NCBI GenBank assembly: GCA_947471745.1
Contig: CANJKZ010000774.1
Coordinates: 248,001-312,000 of the forward strand
Source: Closterium sp. Naga37s-1
Lineage: Eukaryota; Streptophyta; Zygnematophyceae; Desmidiales; Closteriaceae
Direction: 5' to 3'
Length of the DNA stretch: 64,000 nucleotides
Shown here: piece by piece, positions 38,850 through 49,420 of the stretch
How the letters are laid out: each line of letters begins with the position of its first letter
Numbering within the stretch: position 1 is the stretch's first letter
Notes under the pieces: model-generated
The model's input: only the letters and a program-made list of their open reading frames with translations
Told to the model about the DNA's origin: nothing
Databases searched by the model: none
Position numbers and translations under genes: made by a program

Positions 38850-41800
38850 CATGAGGCTGCCCACCAACGAGTGAAAACGGCGCCTCTCCTCTTCACCAAC
38901 GCTCTCCTCCTCTGGTCCCTTTACACACTTGAACCCAGAGGGAAAGGGTGTAGCCACATGGCCTTCAATCTGCCCAAAGTTGGCAGCCAATGCCTCTAGG
39001 TACTTCCGTTGATGCACCAGCATGCACCGCTTCTCCACATCTCGTTCGATGTGGAGCCCAAGGTAGAAGATCACATCACCAATGGCCTTGCACTTGAACT
39101 TGTCTTGAAGCTTCAGCATCACCTCCTTCACAAGATCAGAGGAGGGTGAGAAAATTAGGATGTCATCGACATACACAACCATGAAGCTCCTCTGGTCCCC
39201 CTCGCCAAGCATGAACAATGAGTGATCAGTCGTTGAGGAAGTGAAGACGATCTCCTCCAAAACTCCTCGCGGCTTCAAGTACCACTGCCTAGGGGCCTGC
39301 TTCAGTCCATAAAGGGCCCATTTCAACTTCAAAACTTTGCCACTACCATCATCGAACCCCTCTGGCTGCGCCATGAAAATCTCTTTCTCTAGGACGCCGT
39401 TGAGGAATGCGGCTGTCACGTCCATTTGTTTCACCACCCATCCTTTGATGGCAGCACCCGCAAGTAGGGTTCTCAGCGTCGTCGGCTTCACCACAGGAGT
39501 AAACAACTCCTTATAGTCCACCTTCTCCTTCTGCTGGTACCCCTTTGCCACAAGCCTAGACTTGTAGCGCTCGATTTTGCCGTCGGCGTCGGACTTGATC
39601 TTGAAGAGCCACTTGGATGTAATCGCCTTATGCCCCTCCGGTAGCTCCACCAATTCCCACGTGCCGTTCTCCTCAATGCTCTTCAGCTCACTCTCCATTG
39701 CCTTCTTCCACTCCTCAGCATCACTACTCTCCAAGGCCTCCTTGAGAGTTGCTGGTTCCCCCGGCATCTCCACCGGAGAGAAGAACGTGAAGGCACACTC
39801 CTCGTAGTCACTCTCCTCGTCATCTCCAACCATAAGTGCCGCTCCGGCCAGATCTGACTTGGCTGGCTTTCCCAATGCATCATAGGTCAGCCTATTAGGG
39901 GCTTTAATTCTCCTCTTGCCCCTTCCTTCCTCCTCAGCTGCAGGGACATGAAGGCCTTGGCGTTGCTGCGGGGTGACTCGGATCCGTGGAGCACTCGTAG
40001 TGCGAGAAGGAAGTGTCGGTGCACGCTCGCTCACTTGCTGCACCTCCTCCTCTTCTTCCTCTGCATCCTTGGCCTCCTCTCCCCCATTCACAAGGGAAGA
40101 TTGCATTGTGGTGGTGCTGCCGCTGCTCAGCTCCAAAGGCAGCTCCACATGCTCCAAACCGGAACTCTTCACCTCCCCAAACCGCATGCCTATCTTCGCC
40201 TCATTCTCCGCCTTCCAATCCTTGTACATCAGATTCTCCATGAATTTGCAGTCCCTGCTCACCAATAATTTCTTGGTGAATGGGTCCCAAAGAAGCCACC
40301 CCTTGCTGTTTTGAGCCATGCCCAAGTGCACAGCCCATATCGCCTTGGCACCGAGCTTGTTGTGCCGAAGATGCTTAGGCACGAGCGCCATGCACATGCA
40401 CCCGAACACCCGAAGCATATCCACCTTTGGCTTCCTTCCAATCCACTCCACATAGGGCACCCATTTGTCTGCTCCAACATGAGTCAAAGCTCTGTTCTTG
40501 GCCACACATGCACTCCGCACCGCATCAGGCCAGAAATAGTTGGGTAGCCCGGCTTCAATGAGCAACCCGTGCGCCGTCTCCGTGATTGTCCGGTTCGCTC
40601 GCTCGGCGATGCCGTTCATTGCAGGGGAGTATGGCATGGTAAGGGAGTGCCTTATGCCATTCTTCTTCAGCCACAATGAGAACTCCTTGCTCAGGAACTC
40701 TCCCCCTCGATCGGTGCGAATTGCCTTCACTAACCGGTCTTGTTGCCGCTCCACCATCGGCAACCAATCGGTCTTCACCGTTTCAGCCACGTCACTCTTC
40801 TTCGACAGCACGTACACCCAAGTCATGCGAGTGTAGACGTCCACAATGGTGAGAAAGTACTCAGCTCCAGCAGCTCCAAGCTTCAGGGGGCCCACCACGT
40901 CCATCACCACCTCATCAAGTGGTGCCTTAGCCGTTGCCTCCGAACTAGAGAACGGGTAACGGGTGAACTTGGCTTGCATGCACGTCGGGCAGCCAAGTAC
41001 CTCATCGGGCTCTCCCTTCAGACGTATGCCAGCAACCATCTCATTCTTCAATAGTTGCTGCAAGATGGGCAGAGCCACATGCCCCATGCGCCGATGCAAG
41101 GTCAACCAATCACACTCCCCCGTAGCCGAAGTCGGATTGGAGAATGCCGCACTCGCAATAGTGCCCCACATGTTCTCTTCGTACTCCTCCTCCGCTGCTG
41201 CCTTGGGGTTCTCCTCATCCTTGTGCTGCTTCTTGGCTGCTGCACCACTCTTCTCGTGTTCACCGAGCTTGCTGGTCCCTCCAAGATTGCACTTCTTGGA
41301 CTTAATCTCCTTAGCGCGACCGTTCGCGCCATCGCCGCTACCAACCGCTTCACCCTTGGTGCTGATGCTTGCTGCCACTTGCCTCTCCTTAGGCATGGGG
41401 ACCACAGGGATCTGCCAGATCTCGTTGTAGACATCCCTATCCTCATGACGGTCCCAAAGAATCCGCTCGCCAAGCCTCGCGGTGTAGGTCTTAGCTCCCT
41501 TTGAGCTCGTGTCCATGCCGGCCTTTTGCAACCGCCGCACGGAAATCAGGTTCGCAGCAAGGTTGGGCAGCCAAAGCACGTTCTTGAGGCCCACAATCTT
41601 CCCATCAGAACCCTTGAACATGGCCTTGCCCATGCCTTTCACCTCTGCTCGCTGCCCCAAGGCCGATGTGACATGCTTCACCGGTGACGGCTCAAGTTCG
41701 GTGAGCAAGTCCGCACGAGGTGTCATGCTATAGGTAGCGCCACTATCGATCACCCAATTGTCTAGGGAGTGTAGGGTGACCTTCCCCACAGCTGCTGGCT

Positions 41801-42610
41801 CCTCAAAGTCTTCATCCTTCTCTGGACCAGCCGGTGCTTGCGTGGACACGAAGAAGAATTGACCCGGAAAGCGATCGTCCCTCGACTCGCTCTCGTTGCC
41901 GGCACTCTTTATACTTGCAGCACCACCTCCGCGACCGCCACGGCCTCCACTGCCTCTTCCTCTCCCTCCACCTGCTCCTCTACCCTCTTGGCCTTGAGCA
42001 GGAGTCCATCCATCAGGGAGCTTGTAGCAATTGCGCCACAGATGTCCGCTCTTGTGACAATAGTGGCACTCGCCGTCGAATCGGCCGCGACCGCGTCCGT
42101 AGCTCTTCTTGTCGCTGCCGTATCCGCCACTCCCGCGGCCTCCATTGAAGTTGTTGCTGCCAAATCTGCCTCCCCCTCGTCCTCTGCCCCTTCCACGGCC
42201 ATACCCTCGGCCGATGCTTGCTGCCCCGGCGCCATCCGCACTCGCCAACTCATGGCGGCGGAAGTCCTCTTGAAGGATCGCTCGCTTCACGTCTTCAAGC
42301 GAGAGGCGGGGCAAGTCACGATTGAGGTTGATGATGAGCGAGGACCATGACTCTGGGAGTAAAGCCAGCAACTTGGTCTTCTTTTGGAGCTCACTGTAGT
42401 TCAAATCAGCTCCCTCAAGCCGCGTCAACAAGTCAAAGAATTTCTGCACCCCTTCTTCAACCGCTTCGTCTTCTTCAATTCGTAGTGCCGCCATTTGCCG
42501 TTCCAACACCACCGCTACCGCCGCTGTTGCAGGAGCGTGTACACCCTTGAGAGCAGCCCATGCCTTTGGTCCCTTCTCTGGTTCACGCTGGAATGGCTTG
42601 ATGTGACGGA
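38850..42610 (-). pseudogene. CopD1 gag C-terminus, protease, integrase and RT
   Basis: Long open frame: Gag tail LPRLSLEDVKRAILQEDFRRHE, Gly/Arg-rich region, zinc knuckle CHYCHKSGHLWRNC (about 42,035-42,080), protease VIDSGATYSMTPRADLL (about 41,740), GAG-pre-integrase LHRRMGHVALP with GCPTC (40,990-41,115), integrase MDVVGPL, RTDRGGEF and NGIAERANR (40,600-40,910), RT WVVKQMDVTAAFLNG and YVDD (39162-39173). It is related to family B but in a separate family. Defects are at both ends (42,610 and 38,850). Confidence 0.88.
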
Positions 42611-42943
42611 TTTGCTGCTCCCCAACGCTTGCCCAAGTAGGAGATAGCCTTGTGCGCTCTTCCGCACCCACAGGCTCTTCTCCGGGTCGTTCTCGGGGCG
42701 CTTCTCCGTTCCTTCCATCACCTCCAGCAGGTCATAGTGGTCAAAGATGTTCTCCATCTTGAAGGACCATTCAGCAAAGTTGTCACCGTTGAACTTGTCA
42801 AGCCCAAACACCCTAGGCTCATCCCTAGGTGGGCCAAGACTTGGTTGCATGGGCGCCAAGGCTGAATCACGAGGTTGGCCCTGAGCTTGGGCTTCTCCAC
42901 TGCCACCAGCACCTCTGCCAACCCTTTCCTCACGTCCAGCCAT
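42611..42943 (-). pseudogene. CopD1 gag N-terminus, frame-shifted
   Basis: ATG at 42941-42943 (MAGREERVGRGAGG), then DKFNGDNFAEWSFKMENIFDHYDLLEVMEG. An upstream GTG reading starts inside the primer-binding site and is not credible. After GQALGSS the frame differs from D2: plus strand AGCAGCAAATCCG here, AGCAGCCAGATCCG in D2, a one-base loss that shifts everything downstream. Confidence 0.83.
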
Positions 42944-42963
42944 TGTCGAAACTGATCCAAGGG

Positions 42964-42975
42964 GCTCTGATACCA
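42964..42975 (-). promoter_or_regulatory. CopD1 primer-binding site
   Basis: Minus strand TGGTATCAGAGC, two bases from the LTR; the same site occurs in D2 at about 43,919-43,930. Confidence 0.9.
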
Positions 42976-42977
42976 CT

Positions 42978-43318
42978 TTTTATAGTCACAATAGGCTTGA
43001 ATGTGCCTAAAACGAAAGATAGAGTGCACAGTCGGATTTCTGCACAGCGGATTCAAGCGTTGATAGTGTTCTGGTCACAGCTGCAAATGATTTGATTCAA
43101 ATTGGATCTGGAGCATCTTGACGTCGCCTACACTTGGCAATTTAGATTGCACGATTTCATTAAGAATTGACGACGCAACATTGGTTTGAACGAACGGCAC
43201 TATGGCAGCCACTATAGACTTAGAACACAAAATTAGGAAGAGTTACGAGTTGGGAATGACTCCCAGCTCTTACAAACCCCAAGAGCCGAGGTACAGTGAT
43301 GTGGAACAGTGCCATACA
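42978..43318 (-). repeat. CopD1 5' LTR
   Basis: About 341 bp, plus strand TTTTATAGTCACAATAGG...AGTGCCATACA. The inner end has TT where the 3' LTR has TG. Beyond it D2 gag sequence begins, not host or A-family sequence. Confidence 0.82.
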
Positions 43319-43960
43319 GTGCCAACTTTGTCTTCTTTTGGAGCTCACTGTAGTTCAAATCAGCTCCCTCAAGCCGCGTCAACAAGTCGAAGAATTTCTG
43401 CACCCCTTCTTCAACCGCTTCGTCTTCTTCAATTCGTAGTGCCGCCATTTGCCGTTCCAACACCACTGCTACCGCTGCTGTTGCAGGAGCGTGTACACCA
43501 TTGAGAGCAGCCCATGCCTTTGGTCCCTTCTCTGGTTCACACTGGAATGGCTTGATGTGACGGATCTGGCTGCTCCCCAACGCTTGCCCAAGTAGGAGAT
43601 AGCCTTGTGCGCTCTTCCGCACCCACGGGCTCTTCTCCGGGTCGTTCTCGGGGCGCTTCTCCGTTCCTTCCATCACCTCCAGCAGGTCATAGTGGTCAAA
43701 TACATTCTCCATTTTGAAGGACCATTCAGCGAAGTTGTCGCCATTGAACTTGTCAAGCCCAAACACCCTAGGCTCATCCCTAGGTGGGCCAAGACTTGGT
43801 TGCACGGGCGCCATGGCTGAATCACGGGGTTGGCCTTGACCTAGGGCTTCTCCACTACCACCAGCACCTCTGCCAACCCTTTCCTCACGTCCAGCCATTG
43901 TCGAAACTGCTCCAAGGGGCTCTGATACCACTTTTTATAGTCACAATAGGCTTGAATGTA
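43319..43960 (-). mobile_element. CopD2: 5' fragment of a second family-D element
   Basis: Holds the first 24 bp or so of a D LTR (43,937-43,960), a primer-binding site, and gag from ATG 43896-43898 (MAGREERVGRGAGG) to LNYSELQKKTK. It is cut at 43,319 by the CopD1 LTR and at 43,960 by a junction with A3. Its gag is undamaged at the place where D1 lost a base. The order LTR start, gag fragment, LTR, gag-pol suggests recombination or an insertion of D1 into D2 followed by loss of the rest. Confidence 0.78.
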
Positions 43961-43977
43961 CCACTTTTTATAGTCAC

Positions 43978-44720
43978 CCTTGCTGCGCAAGTGGAAGACC
44001 GTGGTGTAACACATGTAGTCGTCAACAACCAGCAGAAAGTAGCGCTCGCGGCCCTGTCCACTGACGCGGGCTGGGTCCCACACGTCCATGTGGAGAGTCT
44101 GTAGGGGAGCAGTCGTCGGGGGAAATGATGAGGAGTGAGGAGCGGCGCGCTGCCGCCCCTCGACACAAGCAAGGCAGGGCGGGGCAGGCGAGGGCGGGAG
44201 GGGAGGATGAGACCTGGGGAGACCAGACAAGGAGGTAGGTGTGCATGCCACGAAGGCGTGGCAGGGAGGGGTGACCAAGACGGTGGTGCCACTGGAGAGT
44301 CAGGTGCGACAGGAGGCGACACGAGCAAGGGGGTGCTACCGGACCTGACGCAGACACCTGGGCAGATGCAGCTACCTGAGGAGGCTCGGTAGCCAGTGTG
44401 TACGGACTCGACCCTGGCCGACGAGTGAAAGTGGCCAGGTGACGGCCCATCCGTGTACACGTGCAGATCGACACACGCTGACCCCCAGGAGTGGTGGTAG
44501 TGACCATCGCATCCTAGAGGGCAGCGGTACTCACCAAGTTTGTAGAGAACAAGGGGAGGTGAAGGCCTGACAATGAGCTGGACGGAACCACCGGACACGG
44601 GAGAACAGTGGAGGAACGGGCAAGGACTGGGCCCCCTAAGGGGTCAGCCAGTCTGACCGGTACAGGTGTAGAGAGAGGAGTGAGGGTGGTGCTGTCACGA
44701 AAGAAACAGCGTGAAGCAAC
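43978..44720 (-). pseudogene. CopA3 protease and integrase N-terminal part
   Basis: Minus strand: protease region at 44,640-44,720 (ASRCFFRDSTTLTPLS; the LDSG part is lost at 44,720), LHLPLFSTNLV with a stop (CTAG at about 44,515), HRLGHPSLPRLRGMH (about 44,260), then HMDVWDPARVSGQGRERYF and the first catalytic Asp (about 44,090). It ends in FHLRSKGD where D2 begins. Small deletions relative to A2 occur near 44,225. Confidence 0.75.
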
Positions 44721-45900
44721 TCCAGACCTAAGCAGCTCTGCCCAACGGGGGCGCTCGGCCTCGTCACCAAACTCTGCGCGCCAAGCGTCGTCGAGGCAGG
44801 AGAAGCAGTAGTACTGAGTGTGAGGTTTCCCGCATGTGTGACCTGCACGGTCACCCGTGCGAATGACATACGGGCAGCTACCACTACCCCCAGACGCCCC
44901 ACGCTGAGAAAACCACTGACGAAGCTTCTAGGGCGACGGGGTCTTGCTCCGACGCTGCTGCTGCTGCTGCCTCCAGCTACCGCCAGAGCCTCCTCGCTGA
45001 GCAGCTCCAGCCCTACCGCCACCACTCCCACTGCCGCCACTACCGCCACTCCCACCACTGCCACCACTGCCGCGGCCAAAGCCCCCACTCCCGCTACCAC
45101 TCCCACCACCGCCACCACCTCCACTGCCTCCACCACCTCCACTACTGCCCCCACCACCAACCCCGCTGCCACCGCCACCACCCCTGCCACCCTTGCCCTT
45201 GCTGCTGCGGCGCTTCCCACTAGCAGAAGCAGCCCCGACATCCTCAGCACCAAGGACGTCAACAGCAGTAGCATAGGCGTCGGAGGGGGCAAGAGGGGAT
45301 GGGGAACACCCCTCAAAGAAGGTCGTGCGAGGAGTGCCACGAGCGGCACCTACAGCAACTACACTAGTCTCAGCTGCAAGGATGTGCTGTTCGAGCAGGT
45401 CAACAGTGAGGGCGGTGGGGTCAAGTGCGAGAAAGTGGTTTCCTCTCAAGGAACTCTGCTGGGAGGGCAGCGCTTTAGCGAGCGTCGCTAGTGCGAAGGT
45501 GGGTAACGAGGTCCTCTACTGTGGCAAAGGCGGACAGCTCGGGAAACAGGTAGGGCAGTAGAAGACGGCCGAGAGCAGTAGTGGCAGGCGAGGAGTAACG
45601 GGCAACTACAGCGTCGTACAGTGCTTGTGCAGTCCTGTGCTGTCCGAAGTGAGCGCATTCGGGTTACGGCAGGTGGTTGCGAATGGTTAAGCGAGCAGCA
45701 GCGTCGCGAGTAAGCCACTGTGAGTGAGTCGGACTGTCAGCTGTGGCGGGAGGGTCGGGAGAGGCGCCAGACGTGTGGTCAAACAACGAAACGCTGTCTC
45801 TAGAGTCGCTCAGTAGGTACAGCTGCAAGTCGTCGAGTCACGTGTCGAACTGGATCGGTCGGCCCTCATGATCGAACGCGAGTATGCGGAGAGAAGCCAT
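44721..45900 (-). pseudogene. CopA3 gag and long-loop finger
   Basis: ATG at 45898-45900 (MASLRILAFDHEGRPIQF), with in-frame stops (CTA near 45,837; near 45,665) that end the N-terminal part. Further on: YDAVVARYSSPATTALGRLLLPYLFPEL, LTVDLLEQHILAAETSVVAVG, FEGCSPSPL, a Gly-rich tail, LRQWFSQRG and CPYVIRTGDRAGHTC (about 44,840-44,885). Part of the segment between finger and protease is missing compared with A4. Family membership is clear; function is lost. Confidence 0.78.
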
Positions 45901-46740
45901 AGCGGCGCAGCACGCAGGGCGGGCAGGAGTTGGACAACGCAAGGAACAGGGCAGGCAGCAGCAAGGGGCGGCAAGCGGGCTGCATGTGGCGGCGCGCAGG
46001 CTGCAAGAGGGGCGGCTCGCGGGCCTAGGGGTGGCGGGCGGGTCGCAAGGGGCAGCGCTAGGGGCTGCAGGGGCTGCAAGAGGGCCGCAAGGGGCGGCGA
46101 GCAGGGCAGCAGGGGCGGCGCGCGGGGCTGCAAGGGCGGCTCGCGGGCTGCAGAGGCGAAGGGGGGGCCTGTAGGGGCAGCGCGCGGGGCCTGGGGTCGA
46201 CTGGTGGGCCGCAAGGGGGGGCGCGCGGGGCAGCAGGGGCGACGGGCGGGCCTATAGGGGCGGCGCGCGGGGTCTAGGGTCGACGGGCGGGCCTGCAGGG
46301 GCGGGTGCACTGGGCCTAGGGTCAACAGGCGGGCCGCAAGGGGTCGACGGGCGGGTTTGCAGAGGCGGGCGCGCGGGGCCTAGGATCGACGGGCAGGCCT
46401 GAGGGGGGGGCGGGCACGTGGGGCCTAGGGTCGATGGGCGGGCCACCAAGGGCGACGTGCGGGTCTGCAGGGGCGGCGCGCGGGGCCTAAGGTTGACGGG
46501 CGGGCCGCAAGGGGCGGCGCGCGGGGCCTAGGGGCTACGGGCGGGCCGCAAAGGGGTGACGCGCGGGGCCTAGGGGCTACGGGCGGGCCGCAAAGGGGCG
46601 GCGCGCGGGGCAGCAGGTGCGGCACGAGGGCTGCAGAGGGCGGCGCGCTAGCGGTAGGGGCGGGTCGTGGGCTGCTAGGGGCAGCGCGACTAGCTGCTAG
46701 GGGTGATTCGTGGGGCAGCTGTGTGGTGGGCCCTAAAAAA
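45901..46740 (-). repeat. CopA3 leader minisatellite
   Basis: GC-rich leader with diverged units containing GGCGCGCGGGGCCTAGG and GTCGACGGGCGGGC. Beside the primer site the element strand has GGACCG, T9 and AGGGCCCACCACA. Repeat-composition open frames are ignored. Confidence 0.75.
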
Positions 46741-46756
46741 AAACGGTCCTAGCGAA

Positions 46757-46774
46757 GGACATGCTCTGAAACCA
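46757..46774 (-). promoter_or_regulatory. CopA3 primer-binding site
   Basis: Minus strand TGGTTTCAGAGCATGTCC, ending exactly where the plus-oriented LTR of A4 starts. Confidence 0.78.
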
Positions 46775-47931
46775 TGTCAGAAGAATGGTGCTTACATTTT
46801 TTGTAGGCTATAGTGGGGTAGCCCATGTTATAGTCTAGAGTCCACTTAGGGGTCGTAGATGCCCTTGAAACCACCTAAGCAGAATCTGATGACTTCGAAC
46901 CGCCTCTGTTCAAAACGCCGTCACGATCAGCTCCGATAACAAATGAAACTGAAACTTGGACAGACGTTAGCTTCAGGTGTCTGCTTTCCAACGGTATATG
47001 GCTTGCTTTCGTCAGAGGTGTATGCGCTACGCAGTGAACAAAAACGTAAGCTCGGCTGAAAAACGAGTAGCTTCATTGATGCAAGGAAGAGGTTGAGTAC
47101 AACATTGCCTAGGGGACTCTTAAGGGGTTGGGACCATCCTGGGAACTCAGAGAAGGTTGAGTCCTAGGGTAGAAAGGCTAGAGAAGGATGGGAAACGTCC
47201 TAGCTAGGTCAGCAAAGCCAACCACACTTGGATGTTCAGAGCTGTACTCAAGGCTACCAATAGTGAGTCAAGCCAACCATGAGTCAGCTTGTCTTCCCAC
47301 TTGCACCCTCTTGCAAGCTGCTTCCAGGAAGACCACACTTCTCAAAAGGAGTGTGGTAGAGTCCCACTTGACCACCTGTACTTCTTGTCTCATTCTCTGT
47401 CCCTGCACCATTGGCATGACAACAATGAAAGGGTGGCAAGGGAAATGCTGCCAACAGTGCACCATGACTACGGAACAGTAACTTTCGACAGCTGTCACGT
47501 GCTGCTCCGATGCTGGGTTGTCCTGAAACTCGGTGACCATCTGCACAACATAGCAAAGGACTAGCACACCGATTTTCAGACCAATCAGAGCTCGGTAGAT
47601 GAGTCAGCAGCCGAAATGGTGAACTCGGGTGTTACCAAAAAAGAGTAACACACACTTCCGGGATGCCATAAGTCTTGAAACTAAAAATGTTGCCATGCCT
47701 TGTAAACTGCTTCGAAAATTCTGAAACTTTGAGGGTATGAAGAACACATATTGAAGCACCTCCCCACTAAATTCCAGAAGCTGAGCAGGCTTGTAGGCTG
47801 AATGGGAGTGCGATGACCGTGCCACTATAGTACTTTGGCACAACAGCCCATAAGGGGTACAACCCAATTAGGGTTAGTACTTGTACCCAACTCTTTCATA
47901 GTTCATTCATTCTCGTTCGTTACTTCTGACA
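46775..47931 (+). repeat. CopA4 5' LTR, split by insert S2
   Basis: LTR sequence 46775-46825 (TGTCAGAAG...GTGGGGTAGCCCA) and 47846-47931 (GCCCATAAGGGG...ACTTCTGACA). Without the 1,020-bp insert and one duplicated GCCCA it is about 132 bp, like A2 and A6. Confidence 0.88.
46826..47845 (+). mobile_element. S2: 1,020-bp solo-LTR-like insert of an unidentified family
   Basis: Begins TGTTATAGTCTAGAG and ends TTTGGCACAACA, flanked by GCCCA on both sides (46821-46825 and 47846-47850). TG...CA ends with terminal TGTT/AACA and a 5-bp duplication fit a solo LTR; orientation is unknown and + is arbitrary. AT content is higher than in the neighbours. It shows no coding similarity and no match to other LTRs in the window that I can see. 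A small non-autonomous element is an alternative. Confidence 0.75.
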
Positions 47932-47949
47932 TGGTTTCAGAGCAGGTCC
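47932..47949 (+). promoter_or_regulatory. CopA4 primer-binding site
   Basis: TGGTTTCAGAGCAGGTCC directly after the LTR, the same first twelve bases as in A3. Confidence 0.82.
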
Positions 47950-49420
47950 CTTCTAGGACCGTTTTTTGGGCCCATCACCTGCTGCCCTGCTAGCCACCCT
48001 CGCGACCCATAGGCCCCCCCTAGGCCCCGACCCGTTGCCTCTAGCCCGGCCCCTTGGCCCCGTCGCCCCTAGCCACGGCCCCTTGGCCCCGTCGCCTCTA
48101 GCCGCGGCCCCTTGGCCCCGTCGCCCTAGCCACGGCCCCTAGCGACTCGCGACCCGTCGCCCCTAGCCACGGCCCCTTGGCCCCGTCGCCTCTAGCCGCG
48201 GCCCCTTGGCCCCGTCGCCCCGTCGCCCTAGCCGTGGCCCCTAGCGACCCGTCGCCCCGTCGCCCCGTCGCCCTAGCCACGGCCCCTTGGCCCCGTCGCC
48301 TCTAGCCGAGGCCCCTTGGCCCCGTCGCCTCTTCGCCCTAGCCACGGCCCCTAGCGACCCGCGACCCGTCGCCCCTAGCCACGGCCCCTTGGCCCCGTCG
48401 CCTCTAGCCGCGGCCCCTTGGCCCCGTCGTCTTGACGCCCTAGCCACGGCCCCTAGCGACCCGTCGCCTCGTCGCCCTAGCTATGGCCCCTTGGCCCCGT
48501 CGCCCCTAGCCGCGGCCCCTTGGCCCCGTCGCCCCACCGCCCTAGCCATGGCCCCTAGCGACCCGTCGCCCCGTCGCCCTGTCGCCCCTAGCCACGCCCC
48601 CCTAGCGACCCGTTGCCCCGTCGCCCCGTCGCCCTAGCCTCGGCCCCTAGCGACCCGCGACCCAGGCCCCTCGGCCCCTTGGCCCCTCGGCCCCTAGGCC
48701 CCTCGGCCCCGCCCCTCGGCCCCGCCCCTCGGCCCCTCGGCCCCTAGGCCACCCCCCCCCCCCCCATTCGTGTTTGGCCCCTTGGCCCCTAGGCCCCTCG
48801 GCCCCGCCCCTCGGCCCCTCGGCCCCTAGGCCCCAGCCCCTCGGCCCCTTGGCCCCTCGGCCCCTAGGCCCCCCACCCTTCGTGTTTGGCCCCTCGGCCC
48901 CTAGGCCCCTCGGCCCCGCCCCTCGGCCCATTGGCCCCTCGGCCCCTAGGCCCCCCCTTTCGTGTTTGGCCCCTCGCCCCCTAGGCCCCTCGGCCCCGCC
49001 CCTCGGCCCCGCCCCTCGGCCCCTCGGCCCTTAGGCCCCAGGCGCCTAGGCCCCTTGGCCCCTCGGCCCCTAGCCCCCCCCCCCATCGTGTTTGGCCCCT
49101 CGGCCCCTAGCCCCCCCCCCCATCGTGTTTGGCCCCTCGGCCCCTAGGCCCCTCGGCCCCGCCCCTCGGCCCCTCGGCCCCTAGGCCCCAGGCCCCTCGG
49201 CCCCTTGGCCCCGAGGCCCCGAGGCCACCCCCCCTTTTCGTGTTTGGCCCCTCGGCCCCTAGGCCCCTTGGCCCCGCCCCTCGGCCCCTCGGCCCCTAGG
49301 CCCAGGTCCCTCGGCCCCTTGGCCCCTCGGCCCCTTGGCCCCTCGGCCCCTCGGCCCCTAGGCCCCTCGGCCCAGCCCCTCGGCCCCACGGCCCCTAGGC
49401 CCCAGGCCCCTCGGCCCCTT
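47950..49420 (+). repeat. CopA4 leader: GGGCCCATCACC and two minisatellite blocks
   Basis: Starts CTAGGACCG, T6, GGGCCCATCACC (47,953-47,979). Block one (about 48,040-48,650) repeats CCACGGCCCCTTGGCCCCGT-like units of about 30-60 bp. Block two (48,660-49,420) consists of roughly 10-bp GGCCCCTCGG/GGCCCCTAGG units interrupted by TTCGTGTTTGG. No gag N-terminus occurs at its end. Confidence 0.78.

Larger units (their letters stand above)
24420..43318 (-). mobile_element. CopD1: old Ty1/copia element split by GypG1
   Basis: Minus element with LTRs 24420-24757 and 42978-43318 that differ by about 10% by eye, the oldest pair in the window. Without the 13.3-kb GypG1 insertion (25165-38502) it is about 5.6 kb. 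Primer-binding site, zinc knuckle, protease, integrase, RT and RNase H are recognisable but gag and the RT/RNase H junction are frame-shifted. The short 24758-24878 stretch between stop codon and LTR holds no gene. Outer flanks (GGCCC and GTGCC) do not form a target duplication, so at least one end has been rearranged. Confidence 0.88.
43961..46774 (-). mobile_element. CopA3: 5' half of a minus-strand A-family copia
   Basis: Runs from a primer-binding site at its right end through leader, gag, finger, protease and the start of integrase, and is truncated at about 43,974 at the D2 junction. Its own LTR is not present in the expected orientation; instead the plus-oriented LTR of A4 abuts the primer-binding site. 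Confidence 0.8.

Noticed and set aside
42964..42976. Gag start at GTG 42976 and 43931 in family D
   Set aside because: The codon lies inside the primer-binding site; the ATG 33 bases further in gives the sensible start.
48060..49420. Possible CRISPR array or cellular Pro-rich protein in the CopA4 leader
   Set aside because: Units are contiguous GC-rich minisatellite without unique spacers, lie between primer site and gag, and correspond in position to leaders of five other copies.
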